Assembly: GCA_001270045.2 (NCBI GenBank)
Contig: DF970666.1
Span: 62,001 to 126,000 of the forward strand
Length of the DNA: 64,000 bases
DNA from: Bacteroidales bacterium 6E
GTDB taxonomy: Bacteria > Bacteroidota > Bacteroidia > Bacteroidales > Prolixibacteraceae
Direction of reading: 5' to 3'
The position numbers and the translations under genes were made by a program. The notes beneath the pieces were generated by a model. The model ran no database searches. It saw nothing but the letters and a program-made list of their open reading frames with translations, and had not been told where the DNA came from. Shown one piece after another: positions 1-8,908 of this stretch (the first letter of the stretch is position 1; each line of letters begins with the position of its first letter).

Positions 1-844
1 CCTTTTTGCCCGTCAGTGGCGTATGCCTGATTACAGGTGTTTGAAATATGGTCTGGATTCTGGCCAAAAACTCCCGGGCATCCATCGCCTCAGGCAATAT
101 ACCGATAACTCCGGCCCCTGTTTGAGGATTCAGGTTGTCGAGTGGGTAAATGTCATATGCCACCTCCTCGTATGGATGGGCTTTTGTCAATGCATTTATA
201 ATGGTATTCTGCTTCCATTCGGGGAAAATGGTTTCGAATCTGGTCTCCGGTTCGGTGTGGAGTTCACCTTTGGTGCCAACAAAAGGGTTGGTGTCGTCGT
301 TTCCCCTAAATGTTCCATGACCTTCAGCATTAAAACTGCACTGGTCATAATTGCCGATGGTGCCGGCACCGGCATCAAAAATGGCCTGTCTGATTTCCTC
401 AAGATGACTTGACGGGACAAAGGTGACAAGTTTTTTAAGTTTGTCTTTTGCAGGCTGCAGTATTCTTTGGTTGCCGAGGCCAATCAGGTCCGCGATTTTT
501 GTGTTAACACCACCCACAATGCTGTCGATATTGGTGTGTGCAGCATAAATGGCGATGTTATTCCGGATGGCTTTGATAATTATCCGTTCAACAGGATTTT
601 TCCCTGTCAGCTTCTTGATTCCACCAAATATGACTGGATGATGGGCAATGATCAGTGAGGTACCTTTGGCAATGGCTTCATCAATAACCTCTTCAGTCAC
701 GTCGAGTGAAATCAGCACTGATTCGACAGTAGCTGACGCATTCCCTGTTTGCAATCCGGCATTGTCGTAACTTTCCTGTAAGGAGAGTGGGGCAATCGAC
801 TCGATTAGCTGTATGATTTCGGAGATTGTTGTTTTTTGGCTCAT
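1..844 (-). CDS. Nif3-like dinuclear metal center protein (partial, C-terminus outside window)
   Basis: Nif3/DUF34 family (YbgI, YqfO), a toroidal hexamer with a two-metal site per subunit. Its cellular role is unsettled; a GTP cyclohydrolase I type 2 label is often copied onto it without proof. The metal-binding signature is visible: AHHP with H68 and H69, then AHTNID with H103 and D107. The second half (from about residue 130) matches the inserted YqfO-type domain of longer family members. The reading frame is open to base 1, so 281 codons are visible and the last part, where the family has its final H/E metal ligands, lies beyond the window. The start ATG (842-844) overlaps the TGA of the upstream merR-like gene as ATGA, so the two are translationally coupled. 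Family assignment is firm; function is not. Confidence 0.9.
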   Translation of the reverse strand, partial: MSQKTTISEIIQLIESIAPLSLQESYDNAGLQTGNASATVESVLISLDVTEEVIDEAIAKGTSLIIAHHPVIFGGIKKLTGKNPVERIIIKAIRNNIAIYAAHTNIDSIVGGVNTKIADLIGLGNQRILQPAKDKLKKLVTFVPSSHLEEIRQAIFDAGAGTIGNYDQCSFNAEGHGTFRGNDDTNPFVGTKGELHTEPETRFETIFPEWKQNTIINALTKAHPYEEVAYDIYPLDNLNPQTGAGVIGILPEAMDAREFLARIQTIFQTPVIRHTPLTGKK

Positions 845-1206
845 TCTTTATCTTCTTCGTCAGTTCCAGGTTCCATCTCATCCCGAAGCGCGATCAGCTG
901 TGCTTTGATGTCAAGCAATTTTTTTACTGCCTCAAAGGTCCGGGTGGCACCTTCCTTGTTGTTCTGGAGAAGCTGTCGTGCCCCTTTGATTGTCATGCCC
1001 TTTTCCTTGACAAGGTGGTAGATCAGCCTGAAGTGTTCAAGATCCTGAGGAGTGAAAAGACGGTTGCCTTTTTTGTTCTTCGTTGGCTTCAGGGTTGTAA
1101 ATTCCTTGTCCCAAAAGCGGATCAGTGAGGCATTTACCTGAAACATCTCGGCTACTTCTCCGATGGAGTAGAATACCTTTTCTATTTTGGGTTCCTTGTA
1201 TGGCAC
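841..1206 (-). CDS. MerR-family transcriptional regulator
   Basis: A 121-residue protein with an N-terminal winged-helix MerR DNA-binding domain: FYSIGEVAEMF (about 12-22), VNASLIRFWDKEF, then NRLFTPQDLEHF (about 48-59), followed by a KEKGMTIKGARQLL helix and a short coiled dimerisation helix (about 85-115) ending in an acidic tail. It has no cysteine-based metal site or effector domain, so it is of the small type whose inducer is unknown. Its stop overlaps the start of the Nif3-like gene by four bases. Upstream (1244-1299) there is a -7 box and three ATTGGT-type half sites that could serve autoregulation. The same gene order (M23 peptidase, MerR, Nif3) is, as I recall, common in Bacteroidales. 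Confidence 0.9.
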   Translation of the reverse strand: MPYKEPKIEKVFYSIGEVAEMFQVNASLIRFWDKEFTTLKPTKNKKGNRLFTPQDLEHFRLIYHLVKEKGMTIKGARQLLQNNKEGATRTFEAVKKLLDIKAQLIALRDEMEPGTDEEDKE

Positions 1207-1243
1207 GTTTTGGATGTTTGAAATGATTCAACCCTTGGGTGAA

Positions 1244-1299
1244 ACCAATAAAAAATCAGAGAAAACCGTTCCATTGGTCCTAACCAATAAACAAAAATA
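1244..1299 (-). promoter_or_regulatory. Putative merR-nif3 promoter with ATTGGT/ACCAAT operator boxes
   Basis: On the minus strand TATTTTTG (1292-1299) fits the Bacteroidota -7 consensus TAnnTTTG; no well-spaced TTG box was found. Downstream of it is a perfect inverted repeat ATTGGT-CCTA-ACCAAT (1273-1288) and a third ACCAAT (1244-1249). The operator role is inferred. Confidence 0.4.
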
Positions 1300-1367
1300 A
1301 TGTTTAACCGCAATAATCACTTCGGAAAGTGCGAATTAAAGAGGAACTTTTTACTGAACCGGGCGGA

Positions 1368-2339
1368 TTAGTCGAAGCTTTGACCCATATTGGACGACAG
1401 GGCGATCATTCTTTCGTATTCGGCCGGAGTCAGATCCATGTAGTAATAGTTCTGTGGATTCACGGCGGTTCCGTTGCGATGCACTTCATAATGAAGGTGC
1501 GGTGCCGTTGATGTGCCGGTATTTCCGACATATCCGATGACTTCGCCTCGTTTTACCTTTTGTCCTTTCCTGACGTTGAAGTCGTGCAGGTGGGCATAGA
1601 GTGTGGTATATCCATAACCATGGTCTATTTCGATAAACTTGCCATAGCCTACTTTTGATGAGGATACATCCTTTACCACCCCGTCACCGGTCGAGTATAC
1701 CTCAGTACCAACCGGTGCGGTAAAATCCATGCCATAGTGGAATTTCCGGATTTTGTATATCGGATGGATTCTGAAACCCCACCCCGAGGCAGTCCGTTTC
1801 AAGTCCTGGTTGGCCACCGGCTGGATGGCCGGGATGGCTGCCAGCATTTTCTCCTTGTCGAGCGCGAGAGTCAGAACCTCATCGTAGGACTTCGACTGGA
1901 TGTAAGCCTGTTTGGCCACGATGTCCAGTTTTTTTGCGGTTTCGATGATAAGTTCGCTATTCGATAGGCTTTCGAGGTACGCATATTTGTTGGTTCCGCC
2001 AAAGCCTGCCTTTCTGATGGTTGAAGGAATCGGTTCTGTTTCGAAGATAACCCTGTAAATATAGTCGTCTCTCTGCTGGATGTCATCGAGGACCTTTTCG
2101 ATGTCCTGAAGGTCTTTTTGCATCAGCCTTATCTGTGTGAGCAATCGTTGATTTTCCCGCGAAACCTCTTTGGTTCTGGGGGTTTCGTAATGGTTAATGA
2201 TCACAACCACAATTACGATGGCGAAGGCAAGACTGCTTGAGAAGTAGGTTAAAAACCGGGTAAGCCTTTCCTTGAGCGAAACTCCGTGCTGCTCATAACT
2301 CAGGGTTTCCGGATTAAAACGGTACTTTTTCTTTACCAT
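1368..2339 (-). CDS. M23-family (LytM-type) peptidoglycan endopeptidase, membrane-anchored
   Basis: A 323-residue bitopic protein. A basic N-terminus is followed by one membrane segment (about 32-50), a coiled coil (about 55-95), a linker, and a C-terminal LytM domain (about 195-300). The zinc/catalytic residues are all present: HYGMD gives H201 and D205, and HLHYEV gives H281 and H283, so it should be an active cell-wall endopeptidase rather than an EnvC-like activator. The membrane anchor plus coiled coil resembles division or elongation-linked M23 proteins. It is divergent from alaS with 184 bases between the starts. The substrate is not deducible from sequence. Confidence 0.9.
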   Translation of the reverse strand: MVKKKYRFNPETLSYEQHGVSLKERLTRFLTYFSSSLAFAIVIVVVIINHYETPRTKEVSRENQRLLTQIRLMQKDLQDIEKVLDDIQQRDDYIYRVIFETEPIPSTIRKAGFGGTNKYAYLESLSNSELIIETAKKLDIVAKQAYIQSKSYDEVLTLALDKEKMLAAIPAIQPVANQDLKRTASGWGFRIHPIYKIRKFHYGMDFTAPVGTEVYSTGDGVVKDVSSSKVGYGKFIEIDHGYGYTTLYAHLHDFNVRKGQKVKRGEVIGYVGNTGTSTAPHLHYEVHRNGTAVNPQNYYYMDLTPAEYERMIALSSNMGQSFD

Positions 2340-2390
2340 ACAATATCTTTAAAATTTACGGTCTTAATTCAGGGAATTGATTATTTCGAA

Positions 2391-2398
2391 TAAATTTG
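2391..2398 (+). promoter_or_regulatory. Possible alaS -7 promoter element
   Basis: TAAATTTG matches the Bacteroidota TAnnTTTG box and lies 125 bases before the alaS ATG. No well-spaced TTG box is seen, so support is modest. Confidence 0.35.
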
Positions 2399-2523
2399 CA
2401 CACTTAATTTCAAATAGTTGCAATTCACAATGCGCAAAAGTAACATATATGCGAACATGTGAAAAAACGAAGGGGACCGTTTAATATTTTTTAACAAACA
2501 AAGTATACAAAAATTAATATTAT

Positions 2524-5148
2524 ATGTCATTGAATTCTAAAGAAATACGACAGACTTTTCTCGACTTTTTTGCCGGGAAGGCACACCAGATCGTGCCTTC
2601 AGCACCAATGGTGGTCAAGGATGACCCCACACTGATGTTCACGAATGCCGGTATGAACCAGTTCAAGGATATATTCCTTGGAAATGAGCCTGTTAAATGG
2701 AGCCGTATTGCTGATACCCAGAAGTGTCTCAGGGTATCGGGAAAGCATAATGACCTTGAAGAAGTAGGTATCGACACCTATCATCATACCATGTTTGAAA
2801 TGCTTGGAAACTGGTCGTTTGGCGACTATTTCAAGCAGGATGCCATTGACTGGGCCTGGGAGTTGCTGGTCGGAAAGTACAATATATCGCCCGACAGGTT
2901 GTATGCAACCGTTTTTGAGGGAGATGCCTCCGAAAATCTGGAAAGGGATAACGAAGCCGCCGGACTTTGGGGTAAGTATCTCCCGGCTGACCGGATCCTG
3001 AACGGCAACAAAAAGGATAATTTCTGGGAAATGGGTGATAGCGGCCCATGCGGACCTTGTTCCGAAATCCATGTTGATATCCGCAGCGACGAGGAGAGGG
3101 CGCTTGTACCGGGGCGTGACCTGGTGAACAACGATCATCCTCACGTGATTGAGATCTGGAACCTGGTGTTTATACAATATAACCGTAAGGCAAACGGATC
3201 ACTCGAACCCCTGCCGGCCAAACACGTGGATACGGGAATGGGTTTTGAGCGCCTTTGCATGGTGATACAGGGAAAAAAATCGAATTATGATACCGATGTT
3301 TTCCAGAACACCATTGCCGAGATCGCAAAACTTTGCGATAAAAAATATGGCGAGTCTGAAAAGACTGACATTGCCATGCGCGTGATTGCCGACCACCTAA
3401 GGGCGGTCTCTTTTGCGATTGCCGACGGTCAGCTGCCTTCCAACAACAAGGCCGGCTATGTAATCAGGCGGATCCTTCGCCGGGCCGTTCGCTATGGCTA
3501 TACTTTCCTGGGATTCAGGGAACCTTTCATCTTCAGTTTGGTTGATGCCCTGAAAAACACCATGGGGGAAATGTTTCCCGAGTTGTCAGCCCAGCAGGTA
3601 CTGATCGAAAAGGTGATCCGTGAGGAGGAGGAATCATTCCTTCGCACCCTTGAGACAGGTATCCGTTTGCTCGACCAGCTGACCGAAAAGGCTGCCTTGT
3701 CAGGGGAAAAGGTAATATCCGGCAAGGATGCCTTTACGCTTTACGATACGTTCGGTTTCCCTCTCGACCTTACCCAGCTGATTGCACGTGAAAGCGGTCT
3801 GGAGGTGGATGTCAAAGAGTTTGAAAAAGAAATGCAGGCACAAAAGGATCGGTCGAGAAGTGCTGCGGTACAGGAAACCGATGACTGGGTGGAACTTCAT
3901 AAAATTGACAAGGTTGAGTTTGTGGGATATCACCAGTATGAATGTGATACCCGCATTGCCCGTTACCGTAAGGTGTCGCAGAAAGGGAAAACCTATTATC
4001 AGGTGGTACTTGACAAAACACCATTTTATGCTGAGTCGGGTGGTCAGGTTGGAGATACCGGCGTGTTGAAATCGGATCATGAAACCATAAAAGTGACCGA
4101 TACGCAAAAAGAAAACAACCTGATCGTTCATATCCTACAGAAACTGCCCGCCAATCCTGAAGCCGGATTCAAGGCAATCGTGAACTTGGAAGCCAGGGAG
4201 CAAACCGCGAACAACCATACGGCGACCCATTTGTTGGACCATGCGCTTCGTGAAATCCTGGGTAAACATGTTGAACAGAAAGGTTCGCTGGTCCATCCTG
4301 ATTATCTTCGTTTTGACTTCTCACATTTCGGACGTGTCACCACGGAAGAGCTACAGGCTGTCGAGGATATGGTTAACCAAATGATCCGTAAGAATATAGG
4401 CCAGGAAGAAATGAACGGTGTTGCATTCCAGGAAGCACGGGATATGGGTGCCATTGCATTATTCGGCGAAAAATATGGCGATACCGTCAGGGTCATCCGG
4501 TTTGGTGATTCAATAGAGCTGTGCGGAGGTACGCATGTGCATTCTACCGGACAAATCGGGCAGTTCATCATTACCTCGGAGAGTGCCATTTCTGCCGGTG
4601 TGCGCAGGATCGAAGCCATAACCGGCCCAAAGGCTGATCAATATATCCGGAAGAACCTGGAGGAGCTGGCTGCCACAAAGGCCTTGTTCAGTCAAACCAA
4701 CAACCTGAAGAAATCGGTTGAAGGTCTGCTTGAGGAAAATGCAAAATTGCGAAAGCAGATTGCCGATTATGAAAGGAAGGAGACCCTGGGAATCAAGGAA
4801 GAACTGAAACTGCAGGTCGAAAAGGTGGGTGACGTGAATGTTATCGCTGCAACACCGAGACTTGCCTCAGCACAGGCCATCAAGGATCTGGCATACCAGC
4901 TCAGGGGTGAAATACCTAACCTCTTCCTTGTGCTTGGCGTCGACCTGGAAGGCAAACCTTCCCTGACCGTCATGATTTCGGATGAGGTCGTGCAGTCAAG
5001 AGGCCTTGATGCCGGAAAAATCGTCAGGGAGGCCGGCAAAGAGATCAAGGGCGGTGGCGGAGGACAAGCCTTCTATGCCACAGCCGGAGGCAAAGATTCA
5101 GCCGGACTGGCCGCTGCCGTAGCAAAGGCCAAATCATACGTCAAGTAG
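2524..5148 (+). CDS. alaS: Alanine--tRNA ligase
   Basis: An 874-residue class II aminoacyl-tRNA synthetase that charges tRNA-Ala, of normal bacterial length. The N-terminal catalytic domain has FTNAGMNQF and the tRNA-recognition region. The editing domain carries HTATHLL (about residues 563-569) and CGGTH (about 661-665), which hold the zinc ligands that hydrolyse mischarged Ser- and Gly-tRNA. The C-terminal DHHA1 domain ends with [16 protein letters not shown] coiled segment (about 715-760) links editing and C-Ala domains. It stands alone, divergent from the M23 gene, and is followed by a strong terminator. Confidence 0.98.
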   Translation: MSLNSKEIRQTFLDFFAGKAHQIVPSAPMVVKDDPTLMFTNAGMNQFKDIFLGNEPVKWSRIADTQKCLRVSGKHNDLEEVGIDTYHHTMFEMLGNWSFGDYFKQDAIDWAWELLVGKYNISPDRLYATVFEGDASENLERDNEAAGLWGKYLPADRILNGNKKDNFWEMGDSGPCGPCSEIHVDIRSDEERALVPGRDLVNNDHPHVIEIWNLVFIQYNRKANGSLEPLPAKHVDTGMGFERLCMVIQGKKSNYDTDVFQNTIAEIAKLCDKKYGESEKTDIAMRVIADHLRAVSFAIADGQLPSNNKAGYVIRRILRRAVRYGYTFLGFREPFIFSLVDALKNTMGEMFPELSAQQVLIEKVIREEEESFLRTLETGIRLLDQLTEKAALSGEKVISGKDAFTLYDTFGFPLDLTQLIARESGLEVDVKEFEKEMQAQKDRSRSAAVQETDDWVELHKIDKVEFVGYHQYECDTRIARYRKVSQKGKTYYQVVLDKTPFYAESGGQVGDTGVLKSDHETIKVTDTQKENNLIVHILQKLPANPEAGFKAIVNLEAREQTANNHTATHLLDHALREILGKHVEQKGSLVHPDYLRFDFSHFGRVTTEELQAVEDMVNQMIRKNIGQEEMNGVAFQEARDMGAIALFGEKYGDTVRVIRFGDSIELCGGTHVHSTGQIGQFIITSESAISAGVRRIEAITGPKADQYIRKNLEELAATKALFSQTNNLKKSVEGLLEENAKLRKQIADYERKETLGIKEELKLQVEKVGDVNVIAATPRLASAQAIKDLAYQLRGEIPNLFLVLGVDLEGKPSLTVMISDEVVQSRGLDAGKIVREAGKEIKGGGGGQAFYATAGGKDSAGLAAAVAKAKSYVK

Positions 5149-5164
5149 GTATCTTAGATGAAAG

Positions 5165-5201
5165 GGATCAACCGGATGACCGTGTCCGGTTGATCCTTTT
5201 T
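5165..5201 (+). terminator. Intrinsic terminator of alaS
   Basis: Perfect 12-bp inverted repeat GGATCAACCGGA / TCCGGTTGATCC with an 8-base loop, followed directly by a T run. Confidence 0.9.
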
Positions 5202-5442
5202 CTTTGTTCCCGGTCATTCATCAATGCAAACATAAATGATGATGTGGAAGGGGCGAATTATTTTGAATGATTCTAAAAAAAGATATATTTTGCGGACGGA
5301 TTAAATGCGTCATCATGCTCAAAGCGGGGATATTTATTTCTGAGGTCATCATGACCTTGCTAATGTTAGTGAGGATCAGTCTTCAGGAATGGAATCTTCA
5401 GCGAGTCACCCCAATTGCCAAATCAATATAATAGACATACAC

Positions 5443-8400
5443 ATGAAAAAAATCTGGATTCTGATAACCTCCCTGCCAACCATGGCATTCCTGTTTATCG
5501 TGCTGGCCGTTGCCATGGCCATTGCCACGTTTATCGAGACAGGATATGGAACGCCTGCCGCCAAGGTTCTTGTTTACAATGCCTGGTGGTTTGAGTTGAT
5601 TTTTGTGATCCTGGGCATCAACCTGATCGATAACATTATCAAGTTCCGTCAATACAAAGGGAAGAGTTTTACCATGTTTATCTTTCACGTCTCCTTCCTT
5701 GTAATCGTAATCGGTGCCGCCATAACACGATATATCAGTTATGAGGGGACCATGCACATCCGCGAAGGATTTACCAATTCTTCCATACTTTCATATGAAA
5801 ACTATCTTTATGTAGGATCAACCGAGGATGCCGTTGAAAAGGAAGTGCTTTTTTCCGAAATCACGCCCAAGGAGTTCAAGGGTAGCCTTACGATTGGCGG
5901 AAGCAAGGTAGAAGCCAGATCGGTCGCTTATATCATGGATGCCCTTCGCACGCCCATGGCCTCGGACAGCGGTGATCCCGTAATTGATTTTGTGGTTTCA
6001 GGACCCGAAACACAAGGGATGCAGAGTATCTATATCAAGAAGGGTGAGCACTTCAACCTGGGGATGTTTTCGGCTGGATTTGAGGCGCCGCATCCTGTTG
6101 CAATCCAGATGTTCAATGAAGGCGACCGCTTGATGATGATTCCGGTCGATACCGTAACCCAAATGTCAATGGGTGCCCAGGACATGATCACCTATAATCC
6201 GGGCGACACTGTTGTAATGGAGAAAATGAATATCTACAATCTGGGAGGATATAGGTTTATTCTCCGGAATTTCATGGAGAATGCAACTTTCACCGCATCA
6301 AAAAGCACACAGGGCCGAACAGGAGAGAATGCCGTAATTATTCGTCTTACAGATGGTACCAGGGAGAAAATTGTACCTGTGTTCGGAAGTCCGGGATACA
6401 AGGCCGATACCGTCACTGTCGACTGGAACGGACATCCTGTTGAATTGGCCTACGGTTCGAAGGAAATTCCTATCCCATTCTCGCTTCACCTGCGTGATTT
6501 CCAGCTGGAGAGATATCCCGGATCAGACTCGCCATCATCCTATGCTTCTGAGGTCACCCTTATCGACAATGAAAGAAACGTGAACCGGGATTTACGCATA
6601 TATATGAATAATACTTTAACATACAGAGGATTCAAATTTTTCCAGTCGTCGTACGACCAGGACGAACTGGGAACCATCTTGTCGGTCAACCATGATACCT
6701 GGGGAACCTGGATTACCTATATCGGATATTTCCTGATGACGTTGGGGATGCTGCTCTCACTGGTGAACCCAAACAGCCATTTCCAGGGCCTTGTAAAGAA
6801 ACTCAAGAAGTTGTCGGCCGCGAAGGTAATCCTTGTCTTGGTGATGGTTGGCGCAGGTTTTACCGCTTCTGCACAGCCCGGATCAGCAGCCCATATTCCG
6901 GTAGTCAACAAAGAAATTGCCGGAGCTTTCGGAAAGCTCTGGGTTCATGGTCCGGATGGCCGTATCGAGCCTGTGGGTACACTTGCGAGTGATGTGGTCA
7001 GAAAACTCAGCCGCAAACAAAAGCTCTACAACCTTGAGCCGGAACAGGCCATCCTCAGCATGATGATCAATCCGCAGATGTGGCAGCAGTTGCCGTATCT
7101 GAAGGTGTCAAACAAAACGCTTGCCCAGCAGCTGGGTGCCCAGGGATCCTATGTGTCGCTGACACAGTTGTTTGACGAACAGGGACAATATAAGCTGATC
7201 GAGAGCGTCAGGGCTGCCTATAACAAGGCTCCTGCACTCCGAAACCGTGTGGAAAAGGAGTATATCTACCTTGATGAGAAGGTTAACATTAGTTTCATGA
7301 TCTTCCGTGGAACGCTGATAACCCTGTTTCCCAACCAGGATGTTACCAAGCCATGGATGCCTCCGGGTGCCACTGATCCCAGCCTGAACAAAGGTGATTC
7401 CCTTTTCGTGGCCAGCGGGGTGGAAGTGTTGAAACAATTTATTGCCGAGGGCAAAACCTCCGATGCCCTGCAGGTTATCGATGCCATTGGCGTGTTCCAA
7501 AGCAAGCAGGCAGCTTCCGTGTTGCCTTCCGACGGCCGTAAAAATGCTGAAATCCTGTATAACCGGATCAATCCGTTCGAAAGGATATTCCCATGGTATC
7601 TGGCATTGGGTTTTGTTTTGCTCTTTATTCTGTTCATCAATATTTTCCGCCAGAAAAACATGAACCGGGGACTGAAAATCACATTTTACAGTCTGATTGG
7701 GTTCACCTTTGCCATCCACACGATTGGCCTCATCATGCGCTGGTACATTTCGGGTCATGCGCCATGGTCGAACGGCTACGAATCGGTGACCTATGTGGCC
7801 TGGGCTTCCATGCTCGCCGGATTGATCTTTGGCCGGAAATATCCTATGGTGACGGGTACGGCGGCCTTCTTTGCCGGAATTTCGCTTTTCGTGGCGCATC
7901 TCAGCTGGATGAATCCCGAAATCACCCCATTGGTGCCTGTATTGAAATCATACTGGCTGACCATACACGTATCCATAATCACGGCCAGTTACGGCTTTAT
8001 CGGACTGAGTGCCTTCCTGGGAATCCTGGTGATGATCCTCTTTATTATCCGGAACCCAGTCAATGGCAAAAAGGTTACGGTAATCATCGAACAACTAACT
8101 TCGATCAACGAGATGTCGGCTACTGTCGGACTCTATTTCCTGAGTATCGGTACATTCCTGGGTGGAATTTGGGCCAATGAAAGCTGGGGAAGGTATTGGG
8201 GCTGGGATCCGAAGGAAACCTGGTCGCTGATCACCATGCTGGTATACTCTTTTATCGTGCATATGCGATTGATCCCGTCACTTAAAGGTTTGTACAATTA
8301 TAACTTTGCCTCGATACTTGGATTTCTTTCGGTGTTAATGACCTATTTCGGGGTCAATTACTACCTGTCGGGTCTCCATTCATACGGACGTGGTTCGGCC

Positions 8401-8544
8401 GATGGCGTGAACCCTGCTGTATATATCAGTTTCCTGATCATCGCCGGACTGATGTTTTATGCCATGTTGAAGGATTCAGCCTATGACAGGTATCTCAAAA
8501 GCCAGAAACGAACCGGCAAAAAGGAAAATAACGAATCCGAATAG
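5443..8544 (+). CDS. ccsBA: Fused cytochrome c synthase CcsBA (ResB-CcsA)
   Basis: System II cytochrome c biogenesis protein that carries heme across the inner membrane and attaches it to CXXCH motifs of exported cytochromes. About 1033 residues from the ATG at 5443; an upstream in-frame ATG (5389) is less likely because the MKKIWIL start leads straight into the first membrane helix. The N-terminal ResB half has three membrane helices (about 10-95), a large periplasmic domain (about 100-430) and a helix near 440. The C-terminal CcsA half (from about 710) has about eight helices and the heme-handling WWD motif WGRYWGWDPKE (about 915-925), with conserved histidines in flanking helices. A linker segment near 475-495 looks like a further helix ending ASAQ. 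It is monocistronic with its own terminator. Confidence 0.95.
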   Translation: MKKIWILITSLPTMAFLFIVLAVAMAIATFIETGYGTPAAKVLVYNAWWFELIFVILGINLIDNIIKFRQYKGKSFTMFIFHVSFLVIVIGAAITRYISYEGTMHIREGFTNSSILSYENYLYVGSTEDAVEKEVLFSEITPKEFKGSLTIGGSKVEARSVAYIMDALRTPMASDSGDPVIDFVVSGPETQGMQSIYIKKGEHFNLGMFSAGFEAPHPVAIQMFNEGDRLMMIPVDTVTQMSMGAQDMITYNPGDTVVMEKMNIYNLGGYRFILRNFMENATFTASKSTQGRTGENAVIIRLTDGTREKIVPVFGSPGYKADTVTVDWNGHPVELAYGSKEIPIPFSLHLRDFQLERYPGSDSPSSYASEVTLIDNERNVNRDLRIYMNNTLTYRGFKFFQSSYDQDELGTILSVNHDTWGTWITYIGYFLMTLGMLLSLVNPNSHFQGLVKKLKKLSAAKVILVLVMVGAGFTASAQPGSAAHIPVVNKEIAGAFGKLWVHGPDGRIEPVGTLASDVVRKLSRKQKLYNLEPEQAILSMMINPQMWQQLPYLKVSNKTLAQQLGAQGSYVSLTQLFDEQGQYKLIESVRAAYNKAPALRNRVEKEYIYLDEKVNISFMIFRGTLITLFPNQDVTKPWMPPGATDPSLNKGDSLFVASGVEVLKQFIAEGKTSDALQVIDAIGVFQSKQAASVLPSDGRKNAEILYNRINPFERIFPWYLALGFVLLFILFINIFRQKNMNRGLKITFYSLIGFTFAIHTIGLIMRWYISGHAPWSNGYESVTYVAWASMLAGLIFGRKYPMVTGTAAFFAGISLFVAHLSWMNPEITPLVPVLKSYWLTIHVSIITASYGFIGLSAFLGILVMILFIIRNPVNGKKVTVIIEQLTSINEMSATVGLYFLSIGTFLGGIWANESWGRYWGWDPKETWSLITMLVYSFIVHMRLIPSLKGLYNYNFASILGFLSVLMTYFGVNYYLSGLHSYGRGSADGVNPAVYISFLIIAGLMFYAMLKDSAYDRYLKSQKRTGKKENNESE

Positions 8545-8594
8545 GAATCAGTTCCCTGATTAAGGGATTCCGTTGTATCAAGGACATATATTTT

Positions 8595-8634
8595 AAGGTG
8601 CCACCTTTTTAATCAAGAGGGTGGCACCTTTTTT
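8595..8634 (+). terminator. Intrinsic terminator of ccsBA
   Basis: Stem AAGGTGCCACC / GGTGGCACCTT around a 14-base loop, followed by a T6 tract. Confidence 0.9.
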
Positions 8635-8908
8635 AATGTCGGATGCCATTCAACACAATAACAAAATAAAAAGTTAACCCGTGGTTTTCATTTTAAAGCG
8701 AGTAAGACAGTTCATGTTCGAATACCTGAAAATTGGAATAAACATATAAAAACTTCAAAATAAAAATTTGAAATGTATTGTAAATCAATGGTATGTGCTT
8801 TGTTTAAAATGAATACAAATAACTTTATAGAACAATGAGTCCTGATTTTTCGGAAGTTAGGGCAGGTCAATTCTGTATATTTGCTCAATTTTAAAATTGA
8901 TTTCGAAT
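8635..8908. other. AT-rich intergenic stretch before the acyl-CoA synthetase
   Basis: No coding sequence is supported between the ccsBA terminator and the next ATG. The only recognisable element is a -7-like TATATTTG at 8876-8883, 25 bases before the start codon; no correctly spaced TTG box was found. Confidence 0.5.
8876..8883 (+). promoter_or_regulatory. Promoter -7 box for the acyl-CoA synthetase
   Basis: TATATTTG is an exact match to TAnnTTTG and lies 25 bases upstream of the ATG at 8909. Confidence 0.5.

Noticed and set aside
7108-7899. 263-codon open frame antisense to ccsBA
   Set aside because: It lies wholly inside a well-supported gene on the other strand, has no recognisable motif, and is explained by codon-position bias of ccsBA.
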